Assembly: GCF_007558725.1 (NCBI RefSeq)
Contig: NZ_VLPL01000007.1
Coordinates: 124,001 to 188,000 of the forward strand
Origin: Fluviicola chungangensis
Lineage (GTDB): Bacteria; Bacteroidota; Bacteroidia; Flavobacteriales_D; Crocinitomicaceae
Length of the DNA: 64,000 bases
Direction: 5' to 3'
The notes below the pieces were generated by a model. The model saw only the letters and a list, made by a program, of their open reading frames with translations. It made no database searches and was not told the origin of the DNA. Positions 1-10,200 of the stretch are shown in pieces. How positions within the stretch are numbered: the stretch's first letter is position 1; the number at the start of each line of letters is the position of its first letter. Made by a program: the position numbers and the translations under genes.

Positions 1-834
1 GATGATCCGGATGAGCAAGTTTACGCGCATGTAAGAGATCGTTTGCTGGAGATCGGACCTGATGCTGTTCAATTACTGGAATCCTCCTGGGAAGAAAAAG
101 ATTACGGTTTGCTCTTTCAATCGCGGATTGAAACCCTGATCCACGAAATTCAATTCGAAGAATGCAAGCGCCAGCTGATTTCCTGGTATCGCAGTTCCAC
201 CAAAGATTTATTGAAAGGTGCTATCATTGTTGCAAAATACCAATATCCGGGTTTAGACGAAAAACACATCTACGAGTTCATTGAACGCGTTCGCAGGGAT
301 TGCTGGCTGGAGTTAAATCCGAATATGACGGCTTTTGAGTCAATTCGTATCATTAACAAGGTACTTTTCGGTCAGTACGGTTTTTCCGGGAACTCCAAAA
401 ATTACAATTCACCGCTAAATTCCTTCCTGAATACGGTCATTGAAACCAAGAAGGGAAATCCGCTGAGCCTGAGTATCCTTTACAGCGTCATTGCGCAGGA
501 ATTAAAACTCCCGATCTACGGAGTAAACCTTCCGAACCATTTCATCCTGGCTTATATGGATAACAACGGGGTGAACCAGTTTATTTCGAACGGGAACGAA
601 TACGGGGTTTTGTTCTACATCAATGCCTTTTCCAAAGGGAGTATGCTTCAGAAGGACGATATTGTACAATTCCTGACGAGTATTCAGGTGGCACCGCAGG
701 CAAGCCATTTTCAACCGTGTTCCAATTCAGATATCATTCGCCGCATGTTAACCAACCTGATCTCATCCTTCCAGCAGGTAGGAAACCTGGAGAAAGTAAA
801 TGAACTGATTGAATTACGCAGTTTACTCGACTGA
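1..834 (+). CDS. Transglutaminase-like (SirB1 family) protein, 5' end missing
   Basis: The frame is open from base 1, so the true start lies left of the window; the TTG at 43 is only an internal codon. The visible 277 residues match the SirB1/transglutaminase-like layout: a helical, TPR-like N-terminal part, then a core with a K-G-N-P-L-S-L-S-I-L-Y stretch and an L-P-N-H-F-I-L-A-Y stretch that carries the family's conserved histidine. The usual transglutaminase cysteine is not evident, because the G-N-P-L-S motif has Ser where proteases have Cys, so a non-enzymatic role is possible. The family is widespread and of unclear function. No signal peptide can be judged from the fragment. Confidence 0.75.
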   Translation, partial: DDPDEQVYAHVRDRLLEIGPDAVQLLESSWEEKDYGLLFQSRIETLIHEIQFEECKRQLISWYRSSTKDLLKGAIIVAKYQYPGLDEKHIYEFIERVRRDCWLELNPNMTAFESIRIINKVLFGQYGFSGNSKNYNSPLNSFLNTVIETKKGNPLSLSILYSVIAQELKLPIYGVNLPNHFILAYMDNNGVNQFISNGNEYGVLFYINAFSKGSMLQKDDIVQFLTSIQVAPQASHFQPCSNSDIIRRMLTNLISSFQQVGNLEKVNELIELRSLLD

Positions 835-1023
835 TTCCTTTTTCGACAAGCTTAATTCACGGATTCTCCAAAAAATGCACCGCGTGAATCCGTCTGTCAT
901 TCTGGAAAAAACACTACTTTTGAAAACGCTTTTCGCTTCGATTATGAAAAGAATCCGCACTATACACTGAAAAATAATATAACCATGTTACGAAAACTGA
1001 ATGACAAATTACCACTGTCAGCA

Positions 1024-2244
1024 ATGAAAACCTTGAAAATAAACCATTTATTTTTATCAACTCTTTTATTTCTCCCACTTTTCAGCTACTCACAAGTCCA
1101 GCTTGGAATGAAAGCCCCGGAAATCCATCCCGAAGGAACCTATAACTGCGGAAACATTTCCCTTCAACCGGAATCGCTCAAAGGAAAAATTGTAGTCCTC
1201 GACTTTTGGGCAACCTGGTGTTCTCCTTGCGTTGCAGCTTTCCCCGAGAACAATGAACTCTCCGCCAAATACAAGGATAAAGGTGTGGTGTTTATTGCCA
1301 TCACAGATGATCCGAAAGAGAAACTGGAAAATTTCCTAAAGAAAGTGAAAATCGACTTTTGTGTCGGGAGAGACGATGACCAGCAGGATTTTAAGAACTA
1401 CAGTGTTACAGGCCGACCGGCCATGTTCATTATCAACAGAGACGGAATCCTGGTTTACCGGGGCAATCATTTAACGGAGGAAACTCTTTTGGAAGTTGTC
1501 AACACAAACGGAATTGCTCCCGAACAAAAAAGCAGTCGCCCGGAAGTAATCCTGAACGGTGGATTCCGTGGAGGAGAGGATCCGCTGTACAACGGAATGA
1601 AAATGATGACCGGAAACACTCAATCCTGTACTCCTGAATTGATCGATCAACTGATCATCCGGCCTTCCCTGGAAACAAACTCGACAGGGTCCTTTGGCTA
1701 CCGGATGAAGCAGGATCACGTTGGTATTACCTACAGTTCGGGAACACTCGAAGACATTTTTGTTTTTTTGCATGACCTTCCGTCAACCGTGTGGATAGCA
1801 AACATGGTAAACGACAGTTGCAGGTATGACGTTATTTACTGGAGAAAAAACGACAGTTTTGAAAAAGCGGTTTCGGAAATTGAGCACGCGTTGACAAGTG
1901 GGTTATCAATCACATTCGACAGTATTTCGGAAAAAAGGCCTGTAACGGTTTTGTCATTGAACAAATCAAATGGATCTGTCATCAGCCCGGAACAATTGGA
2001 GGAAGGAACGGATAAAGCATATACTTCGATCGGCAATTTCCTGACCAAACTGGAAGAGTTGACCAACCAATTCTATCTGGCAGACGACTCGTTAAAAGAC
2101 AAACTAATCCATAATCAGGGAATGGAATGGAAAAAGTTACACGATGCCAACCCTGCAGAGATTATCGATTTCCTGAAAACCAGGGGAATTGTCTTAAAAC
2201 AGGAAACACGGGCAATCACTACGTATATCATTCGGAAGAATTAA
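1024..2244 (+). CDS. TlpA-like thioredoxin-fold protein with C-terminal extension
   Basis: Predicted periplasmic thiol-disulfide protein. From the ATG at 1024 it begins with a clear signal peptide (about residues 1-24, ending F-S-Y-S-Q); an in-frame ATG at 985 would add 13 residues in front of the signal, so 1024 is preferred. Residues 25-160 form a TlpA/AhpC-type thioredoxin domain with the active-site W-C-S-P-C (C66 and C69) and a cis-proline region G-R-P-A-M-F-I. The last 240 residues resemble the TIGR03435 type of domain (F-G-Y-R-M followed by a hydrophobic, beta-rich part). That part is tentative. The family reduces or oxidises cell-envelope thiols, and the substrate cannot be read from the sequence. 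Confidence 0.8.
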   Translation: MKTLKINHLFLSTLLFLPLFSYSQVQLGMKAPEIHPEGTYNCGNISLQPESLKGKIVVLDFWATWCSPCVAAFPENNELSAKYKDKGVVFIAITDDPKEKLENFLKKVKIDFCVGRDDDQQDFKNYSVTGRPAMFIINRDGILVYRGNHLTEETLLEVVNTNGIAPEQKSSRPEVILNGGFRGGEDPLYNGMKMMTGNTQSCTPELIDQLIIRPSLETNSTGSFGYRMKQDHVGITYSSGTLEDIFVFLHDLPSTVWIANMVNDSCRYDVIYWRKNDSFEKAVSEIEHALTSGLSITFDSISEKRPVTVLSLNKSNGSVISPEQLEEGTDKAYTSIGNFLTKLEELTNQFYLADDSLKDKLIHNQGMEWKKLHDANPAEIIDFLKTRGIVLKQETRAITTYIIRKN

Positions 2245-2358
2245 ATTTTCCTCCCGATCTTCTTTCATTTTGCGTATCGTATTTTCGTGCTTTACGATCC
2301 TGAATAATTTGTATCTTGAGGCACTCATTCATCCAACTTTTGATTAATTGTTAAAACC

Positions 2359-4431
2359 ATGGCAAAATATCCTTTAATTCTCATGACACTTCTCGGAATA
2401 AATTCATCCATCCGGGCACAGGAAGATAAATTCCAATGGCTGGAGGAAGTAGATGGCAAAAGGGCGTTGGAGTTTGTAAATGCCCAAAACAAAGCCACTT
2501 TTGAAAAATTGAGCAAACTGAAGGACTATCAATCCATTTACGATAAGACGCTGGAGATTTCCAACTCTTCCGATCGGATTGCATATCCAAGTATCTACGG
2601 GAAATATGTTTACAATTTCTGGAAAGACCAGCGTCATGAACGCGGAATCTGGAGAAGATGTACCTTGATTGATTACAACAACGGGAAAATGAACTGGGAA
2701 ACCCTGTTGGATATTGATGCACTATCTCAAAAAGACAGTGTCAAATGGGTTTACAAAGGAGCAAATGGCTTGTACCCTTCCTACAATCGCTTTTTGATTG
2801 AGCTTTCCAATGGAGGCGGAGATGCCGTATATATCAAGGAATTTGACGTGAACACCAAGCAATTTGTGGAAGGCGGATTCCAAATTGACGAAGCGAAAGG
2901 TGAAGCAGGTTACATCGATGAAAATACCTTGATTGTTTCAACCGATTTCGGCAAGGGCAGCATGACCACTTCCGGTTATCCGAACCAGGTGAAGATCTGG
3001 AAACGCGGAACTTCATTGAAAGAGGCGCAGCTTATCTATGAAGGAAAAAAGACAGACGTTGGAAGTTGGGGTGGAATCTTGCGTACAGACGGGAAAAGTT
3101 ATGTCTTTATCTCCCGCGCTCCTTCCATGTTTACAGCTCAAAAATTGCTGTGGATCGACAACAAAATTGTGACTTTGGACATTCCGGACGATTGCAGTGT
3201 GAAGGGTATTCTGAAAGGTCAGTTAATTATCCAATTGAAATCCGATTGGGTCGTGAATGGTCAAACCTATGCCAATGGGGCGCTTCTGAGCATCAATTTC
3301 GACAAGTTGTCGAAAGGCTTAAAAGAAGTCCAGCTGATTGTTCAACCGGACGAGTTTTCAAGTATTTCAGATGTTTCCACTACCAAAAACCAATTGTTGG
3401 TAAATATGCTGACGAACGTTACAAGTAAATTGTTTATCTATTCCTTCATTGAAGGAAAATGGGCGGACCGACAGGTGAAAGCACCCGATTTCGGAACCAT
3501 TTCCCTGATCTCAGCTCACGAATTTTCCGACCAGTATTTTTTCCAATACGAAAACTTCATCACTCCATCCACCTTGTATGCAGCCGATGCGGGGGCGAAT
3601 ACATTCACCGCAATCAAATCCCTTCCATCCTATTTTGATGCGAGCAAATATGAAGTAAAGCAGTTCAAAGCACGCTCAAAAGACGGAACCATGATTCCTT
3701 ATTTCATTGTAGCGGCAAAAAACATGAAAAATGACGGACTAAACCCTACCTTGATTGTTGCTTACGGCGGATTTGAAGTTTCCTATCAACCCTTTTATGC
3801 GTCCAAATATGGAAATACATGGCTGGACAAAGGTGGCGTATTTGTACTGGCCAATATTCGCGGCGGCGGAGAATTCGGACCGAAATGGCACCAGGATGGA
3901 ATCAAGGAAAAGCGTCAAAACGTATTTGATGACCTGTTTGCAGTTTCAGAAGACCTGATCACAAAGAAGATCACCTCTCCGAAGCACTTGGGAATCATGG
4001 GAGGAAGTAACGGCGGTTTATTGGTTGGAGTGGCATTTACACAAAGGCCCGATTTGTACAATGCTGTAGTTTGCCAGGTTCCTTTACTGGATATGCAGCG
4101 CTACAACAAACTCCTGGCCGGCGCAAGCTGGATGGGCGAATATGGAAACCCGGACATTCCGGAAGAATGGGCGTATATTCAAAAATATTCTCCGTACCAA
4201 AACCTGAAAGCAGGAATGAAGTACCCGGAAGTGTTCTTTACGACTTCTACCCGCGACGATCGGGTTCACCCGGGGCACGCACGAAAAATGGTTGCCAAAA
4301 TGAACGACATGGGATACAAGACCTACTATTACGAAAACACGGAAGGCGGGCACGCAGGTTCGTCCACCAACGAACAGAGTGCTAAAAGTACAGCCTTGAT
4401 GATTTCCTATTTGTTGATGAAATTGAAATAA
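2359..4431 (+). CDS. Prolyl oligopeptidase family (S9) serine peptidase
   Basis: A 690-residue S9A-type peptidase. It starts with a signal peptide (residues 1-20, ending S-I-R-A-Q), so it acts in the periplasm or outside. The middle region (about 60-420) is the expected beta-propeller and the C-terminal 250 residues are an alpha/beta-hydrolase. The catalytic residues are visible: Ser550 in G-G-S-N-G-G, Asp in R-D-D-R-V-H-P (633 or 634) and His665 in E-G-G-H-A-G. The family cleaves short peptides, usually after proline. It stands alone, with 114 bases to the gene before and 135 to the gene after, and is probably transcribed by itself. Confidence 0.9.
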   Translation: MAKYPLILMTLLGINSSIRAQEDKFQWLEEVDGKRALEFVNAQNKATFEKLSKLKDYQSIYDKTLEISNSSDRIAYPSIYGKYVYNFWKDQRHERGIWRRCTLIDYNNGKMNWETLLDIDALSQKDSVKWVYKGANGLYPSYNRFLIELSNGGGDAVYIKEFDVNTKQFVEGGFQIDEAKGEAGYIDENTLIVSTDFGKGSMTTSGYPNQVKIWKRGTSLKEAQLIYEGKKTDVGSWGGILRTDGKSYVFISRAPSMFTAQKLLWIDNKIVTLDIPDDCSVKGILKGQLIIQLKSDWVVNGQTYANGALLSINFDKLSKGLKEVQLIVQPDEFSSISDVSTTKNQLLVNMLTNVTSKLFIYSFIEGKWADRQVKAPDFGTISLISAHEFSDQYFFQYENFITPSTLYAADAGANTFTAIKSLPSYFDASKYEVKQFKARSKDGTMIPYFIVAAKNMKNDGLNPTLIVAYGGFEVSYQPFYASKYGNTWLDKGGVFVLANIRGGGEFGPKWHQDGIKEKRQNVFDDLFAVSEDLITKKITSPKHLGIMGGSNGGLLVGVAFTQRPDLYNAVVCQVPLLDMQRYNKLLAGASWMGEYGNPDIPEEWAYIQKYSPYQNLKAGMKYPEVFFTTSTRDDRVHPGHARKMVAKMNDMGYKTYYYENTEGGHAGSSTNEQSAKSTALMISYLLMKLK

Positions 4432-4566
4432 GGCTTGGGAGTAATAGGAAATTAATAATGAATTTCATTTCTTAAATAATCCAAAACTTAACAGTTAATA
4501 GCACTTTGGTTGCCGGTAAAAGCAGAATTTGATGTATCTTAAGAATTCATCAAAAAAAATAATATC

Positions 4567-4932
4567 ATGACCTGGAGACAGTTAAGGAGTTATTTAAAAG
4601 GGAAAATGTTTCTCATCGGTTTAACGTTTATTGATCAGGAAGGCGAAATTATTGAACAATATCAAACACATGGGACCGTTCTGAGGCTGACCGTTGACGG
4701 ATTCTTCAAAATACTGCGGGAAGACAACAGTGTTTTTCAAATCCCGTACGACAAAGACACCATCAAGATAGCCAAAGAAGGAGAATACCGGGAAAAAACT
4801 ACGGGCGAAATAATCAAAAATCCGGATTTTATTATGACCTGGAAGGTAAAAACCAAAAGCCCTGATACCGTGGAAGAAATCAAAAAGTACGGGTACAAAC
4901 CGATCTTCGATTACGGAGACGCCAAATCATAA
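4567..4932 (+). CDS. Hypothetical protein, 121 aa
   Basis: Not recognised. The protein is soluble, with no signal peptide or membrane segment, and is rich in Lys, Glu and Ile. It has a beta-strand-like middle (F-I-D-Q-E-G-E-I-I-E-Q-Y) and a short K-Y-G-Y-K-P motif near the end. It starts at an ATG after an AT-rich upstream stretch. It lies between a peptidase gene and an AraC regulator on the same strand, with 62 bases to the latter. Codon use looks like its neighbours, so a real gene is likely. The function is unknown. Confidence 0.6.
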   Translation: MTWRQLRSYLKGKMFLIGLTFIDQEGEIIEQYQTHGTVLRLTVDGFFKILREDNSVFQIPYDKDTIKIAKEGEYREKTTGEIIKNPDFIMTWKVKTKSPDTVEEIKKYGYKPIFDYGDAKS

Positions 4933-4994
4933 TTGGTAAGCAACCGAAAGAAATCGTATCTTGGAGATACAATTTTCCGAAACATTCAATTTCC

Positions 4995-5786
4995 ATGCAC
5001 ACAACCAAGGAAATCAGCTTTATTTCCGTTGAAAATCAGAACCGGGATTTTCCAACCCATTTTCATGAAACGTTTTGCATTTCACTGATTCGAAATGGGA
5101 TCGAAAAGATGGAACTGGATAATCAGTTTTTATACAGCGAATCCAGCAGTATCTCCATAACAAACCCATACGAGGTCCACGCCAATCCGCTGGTTGATGC
5201 TGAAAGTCGCGTAAGCTTTGATACAATCTATCTAACGCCCGATTTAATGACATCCATTCTAAACGAAAAAGGAATTGAATTCAGGAACAGACAGATAAGT
5301 GATCTTCACTTAACCGCGTCCTTTATCCGGCTTTTTGACCAATTGAAGGCCAATGATCAACGCACGGAACAATTGTTGACAGACTTCATCTGGCAACTGT
5401 CTCCACATGCTCACACTTTACCGGATGAAAAAACCTGTAGTTTTCATTCCGGATACCTTACAGAACTGCTGACATACATTGAACAGAACCTGGAGCACAA
5501 ACTCTACTTGGATGAATTAGCGCGGATCACCCATTTGAATCCCTTTGGCTTTGCCAAAAAATTTAAATCACTTACAGGAATGACGCCCATGAGTTATGTT
5601 TTGATGAAAAAGGTGTTTTCTGCCAAAGCCAGGATTACACCCGATTGTGATCTCACGGATCTTGCATACACCTACAGTTTTACGGATATGGCCCATTTTT
5701 CCAACAGCTTCAAAAAATATGTCGGTGTTTCACCCAGAGAATACCGGAATCTAGTAAGTGGAAAATTGCCAAGATTATACAAGTAA
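4995..5786 (+). CDS. AraC family transcriptional regulator
   Basis: A 263-residue DNA-binding regulator. Residues 1-90 look like an AraC-type cupin (H-F-H-E-T-F-C-I-S-L-I and N-P-Y-E-V-H-A-N-P motifs), which usually senses a small ligand. Residues about 155-258 carry the double helix-turn-helix: L-Y-L-D-E-L-A-R-I-T-H-L-N, then F-A-K-K-F-K-S-L-T-G-M-T-P-M-S-Y, ending in M-A-H-F-S-N-S-F-K-K-Y-V-G-V-S-P-R-E-Y. The next gene, an S41 protease, follows 49 bases downstream on the same strand and may be co-transcribed. The target genes cannot be told from sequence. Confidence 0.92.
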   Translation: MHTTKEISFISVENQNRDFPTHFHETFCISLIRNGIEKMELDNQFLYSESSSISITNPYEVHANPLVDAESRVSFDTIYLTPDLMTSILNEKGIEFRNRQISDLHLTASFIRLFDQLKANDQRTEQLLTDFIWQLSPHAHTLPDEKTCSFHSGYLTELLTYIEQNLEHKLYLDELARITHLNPFGFAKKFKSLTGMTPMSYVLMKKVFSAKARITPDCDLTDLAYTYSFTDMAHFSNSFKKYVGVSPREYRNLVSGKLPRLYK

Positions 5787-5835
5787 GTTTCCTTTCTATC
5801 CTCTAATTTTAATTTGTTATTCATTCAGAGGTTCG

Positions 5836-7284
5836 ATGAAACACTTACTTACCATATTTTTATTGCTTATCCTGGTCTGCGAGTGCAGGGCACAGATCAG
5901 CCGGCGACAGTTGCGAAACGACTTCGATCTTTTCACCCGCATCTATGAAAAAGCGAATGCCGGATTATATAAACACCATTCAAAACAGGAAATAGACAGT
6001 ACTTTTCGTGCCAACAGGAAGTTAATCCAAAAACATACTTCGTATCGGGAATTTTATACCATTGTTTGGAAAGTCATTGATTTTACCGGAAGTTGTCACA
6101 ATGAACTGAGCTTTCCTTATTCCCTGAAAAAAGAACTGCGTAAACAAAAAATCTTCTTCCCTTTACCGTTGAAATACCTCAACCATAAGCTCTATTCCAA
6201 CCTGGAGTATAAAACGATTCCTCTGGGCAGTGAATTGCTTTCTGTCAACGGTATAGCAGCAAAGGATTTTGCAATTGAAGTTTCCAGGTACACCAGTACT
6301 GACGGATACAACCTAACCGGAAAATATGCTTTCCTGGAAACGGGATTGCTTTTTTTCTATATCTACCTGGCGTACGGAGAACAGGATTCTTTCACGATTA
6401 CTTACCGAGACGGTTCGGAAATCAAGCAACAAGTGCTGGAGCCTCTTGATTATAAGGATGCCCTGGAAAATTATCGGACCCGTTTTATTCCCGCATACCA
6501 TAACAACCAGGGACCGGATTATTTCTTTCACTACACCGACAGTTCCAAAACCGGTTTGTTAACGGTGAATACTTTTGGTTTAGGAGGTCCGAAAAGTGAA
6601 GGACATAAAAACTACGCCGCATTTCTCGACTCTGTTTTCACCGACCTGAAGACACATCCCATTCAGAACCTGATCGTTGATATCCGGGAAAATGGTGGCG
6701 GTAACGATCCGAATGACCTGTTGCTTTATTCCTACCTTACCAAGCGCAATTTCAGAGAAAACCGTTCAGCCTTTACACTTTTTAATTCGGTACCGTTCAA
6801 GCAATTTTATGTAGAGGAAGAAACCGATGAGATCGCCGACCTTGAGAAGGATTTGAAAAGCGAACACAACATCCGGAAAAATAACCGGTTCTACCAGAAT
6901 GAGCAACTAAATCCGGTTTGGATCCCCAAGACCAATGCGTTTACCGGCAAGCTGTATCTTTTGGTTAGTCCTTTTGTCGCTTCCGCAGGATCTCTGTTTG
7001 CCGGAATGGTAAAAAGTGATGAAGAATCCGTTGTTGTCGGGCAGGAAACATTGGGTGGATATTATGGCCACACCGGACATATTTCTGTCAGTTACCAATT
7101 ACCCGAAACCGGTTTGTTGCTGACATTTTCAATCGTAGATTTGGAACAGGATGTACAGGAACTGCCCGACCAAAAAAAAGGAGAAGGGATAAAACCGGAT
7201 TTCACGGTAGAACAAACCATCGAAGAATACCTGGAAGGAAGAGACATGGTACTGGAATTTGCACGAAATCTAATACACCGTTAA
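5836..7284 (+). CDS. S41 family peptidase, secreted
   Basis: A 482-residue protease of the C-terminal-processing/tricorn-like S41 family. An in-frame ATG at 5758 lies inside the AraC gene; the ATG at 5836 begins a standard signal peptide ending C-R-A-Q and is preferred. The protease core is in the C-terminal half: I-V-D-I-R-E-N-G-G-G-N-D-P, then V-A-S-A-G-S with the expected nucleophile Ser383. The position that holds the general-base lysine in CtpA (G-K-G-T) reads G-G-Y here, so it probably uses a different catalytic set, or has lost activity. No clear PDZ domain is seen. It is convergent with dnaE, with only one base between the two stop codons. Confidence 0.85.
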   Translation: MKHLLTIFLLLILVCECRAQISRRQLRNDFDLFTRIYEKANAGLYKHHSKQEIDSTFRANRKLIQKHTSYREFYTIVWKVIDFTGSCHNELSFPYSLKKELRKQKIFFPLPLKYLNHKLYSNLEYKTIPLGSELLSVNGIAAKDFAIEVSRYTSTDGYNLTGKYAFLETGLLFFYIYLAYGEQDSFTITYRDGSEIKQQVLEPLDYKDALENYRTRFIPAYHNNQGPDYFFHYTDSSKTGLLTVNTFGLGGPKSEGHKNYAAFLDSVFTDLKTHPIQNLIVDIRENGGGNDPNDLLLYSYLTKRNFRENRSAFTLFNSVPFKQFYVEEETDEIADLEKDLKSEHNIRKNNRFYQNEQLNPVWIPKTNAFTGKLYLLVSPFVASAGSLFAGMVKSDEESVVVGQETLGGYYGHTGHISVSYQLPETGLLLTFSIVDLEQDVQELPDQKKGEGIKPDFTVEQTIEEYLEGRDMVLEFARNLIHR

Positions 7285-7285
7285 T

Positions 7286-10200
7286 TCAATTCGTATCAAA
7301 TCCCACTTCCAATTGCATCTCTTTCATTACCGAGAGCATTTTCGCAGACGGATTGATTCGTAAGCGTTTGGACGGCATACTGACTGCCAGGTTATCCAAA
7401 TGATCAATGACTGTGAATTTTACCGAACAGTTTCCTTCTTCGCTTTCACGGAACATTGTTTCCAGCTTATTGAGCATCATTTGGTCGAGTAATTTGATCG
7501 GAACCGTGATATTGATCGTTGCCGATTTATTTCCCATCATATCCTGCAGTTGCTCAATGGAGGTGATGCTGAATTCGATCGGTTTCATTTTCGTGATCTT
7601 ATCCGGATACGGACCTTCCTGCACACGTCCTTTGATGGCAACGAACAGGTCTTTTGTTAACAAGTGCTTGAATTTCAGGTATGTATCTCCGAAAATGTAT
7701 TGTTTATGCGAATTCGTGTAATCTTCGATAATAATCAACCCGAATGGCTTTCCTGTTTTCGTTGTAAGGTGCTGTGCATCGGTAATAATTGCCGGGATTG
7801 TGAAATCGCGCCCCAAATAGTTTTTTACATTTTGAAGCAATTCCACATTTCCGTTACAGAATGCTTCGATTTCGACCCTGAAATCGTCCAGCGGATGACC
7901 CGAAATAAAGATTCCAACTACTTCGCGTTCCCGGTTCAACTTGTACAGTAAACTCCATTCTTCTGAGTTCGGAATAGTTGGTTCCGGCATTTTCACGTCC
8001 GTAGCTTCTCCAAACATGGAAACCTGTGCGGAATTTTCATTGTCCTGCAAACTGTTCCCGTATTTCAACGCATTTTCAATGAAGGTCTTTCCACTTCCGT
8101 CCAGTGCAAAATATTGTGCCCGGTGCGCTCCCTTGAATGAATCGAAACAGCCGGCATACGCCATACTCTCCAGTGCCTTCTTGTTAACCAACCTCAAATT
8201 CAGGCGTTTGGTCATATCAAAAATGGAAGTAAAAAACCCATTCTGCCGTTCTTCGATGATATTCTCAACCGGTCCGCTTCCCAATCCTTTAATTCCACCC
8301 AATCCGAAACGAACGGCTCCTGCCTGATTTACAGTAAATTCGTAAGACGATTCATTTACATCCGGCCCCAAAACTTCGATTCCCATGCGCCGGCATTCCT
8401 CCATGAAGAAGCTAACCTGGGTAATGTCATTCAGGTTATTTGAAAGTACCGCAGCCATGAATTCAGCCGGATAATTCGCTTTCAGGTACGCTGTCTGATA
8501 AGCAATCCAGGCATAGCAAGTGGAATGCGATTTGTTGAAAGCGTAGGATGCAAATGCTTCCCAATCCTTCCAGATCTTTTCCAATATAACAGGATCGTGC
8601 CCTCTTTGTTGACCTTGTTCTACGAACTGAGGCTTCATCTTATCCAGGATATACCGCTGCTTCTTACCCATCGCCTTACGCAGGACATCGGCGTCACCTT
8701 TGGAAAAACCCGCCAATTTTTGGGACAAGAGCATTACCTGCTCCTGGTAAACGGTAATTCCGTATGTTTCTTTCAGATACTCTTCACAGGCATCCAAATC
8801 ATATTTAATCTCTTGTTCCCCATTCTTTCTTTTAATGAAATCCGGAATGTATTCCAGCGGTCCCGGGCGATACAAGGCATTCATGGCAATTAAATCCGCA
8901 AAAACAGACGGACGCAATTCGCGCATGTACTTCTGCATTCCGGGACTTTCATACTGGAAGATCCCCACGGTTTCACCTCGTTGGAACAATTCGTACGTTT
9001 TTTCATCGTCGATCGGGAAAGTATCGGGATCGAGATCTATATCGTGTCGTTTTTTGACGTTTTTAACTGCGTCCTTGATCAGCGTCAGGGTTTTCAGTCC
9101 CAGGAAGTCCATTTTCAACAACCCGGCTTCTTCTGCAACCGAGTTATCAAACTGTGTGCACCACATCCCGGTATCTTTCGCGAGCGCAACCGGAACGAAA
9201 TTGGTAATATCGTCCGGTGTGATGATTACACCACAGGCATGAATCCCGGTATTTCGAACGGAACCTTCAATGCGTTGTGCTTGTCTCAGCACCTGAGCTC
9301 GCATGTCATTTCCTTTTGCAATCAACCTCAGTTCCTGAACGTTAGCCAAATCCTGCGGGCTGTTTGCCAATTTCTCCGCCAGCTTGGGTTCTTCCCAATT
9401 GAAAATCGCATCAAGTGAGAAGTTATCCGGAATGAGCTTTGCCAGGCTATTTGTCTCGATCAGCGGCAAATCCAATACCCGGCCTGCATCGCGAATGGAA
9501 GACTTTGCAGCCATTGTTCCATACGTAATGATCTGTGCCACCTGGTTGGATCCATATTTTTCAATTACCCAGTCGATCACACGTCCACGGCCTTCATCAT
9601 CGAAATCGATATCGATATCGGGCATGGAAACACGATCCGGGTTCAGGAAACGCTCAAATAGGAGATCGTACGCAATCGGGTCTACATTGGTAATTCCGGT
9701 ACAGTAGGCAACAGCAGATCCTGCAGCCGAACCACGGCCCGGACCAACCGAAACGCCCATTTCGCGGGCTGCATGACAAAAATCCTGTACAATTAAAAAG
9801 TATCCGGGATACCCCGTTTTTGCCACTGTTGCCAATTCAAAATCCAGGCGCTCCCGAATTTCATCCGTAATTTCCGGATAACGCTTCGCGGCTCCTTCGT
9901 ATGTTAAATGTCGTAAATAGGCATTTTCTCCGCGTTTTCCCCCGTCGATCTCATCCTCAGGATGTTTGAATTCCTCCGGAATTTCAAAAGCCGGAAGAAG
10001 TACTTCACGCGCCAACGCATACGGTTCGATCTTCTCCAGGATCTCTGCAACACTTTCAATTGCTTCCGGAAGGTCCAGGAACAATTCCTTCATTTCGTCA
10101 GCAGATTTGAAGTAATATTCTTCGTTTTCCAATCCGAAGCGGAAGTTCCGTCCTTTTCCCTTTGGGGTTGTAACCTGCTCGCCATCCCGCACACACAACA

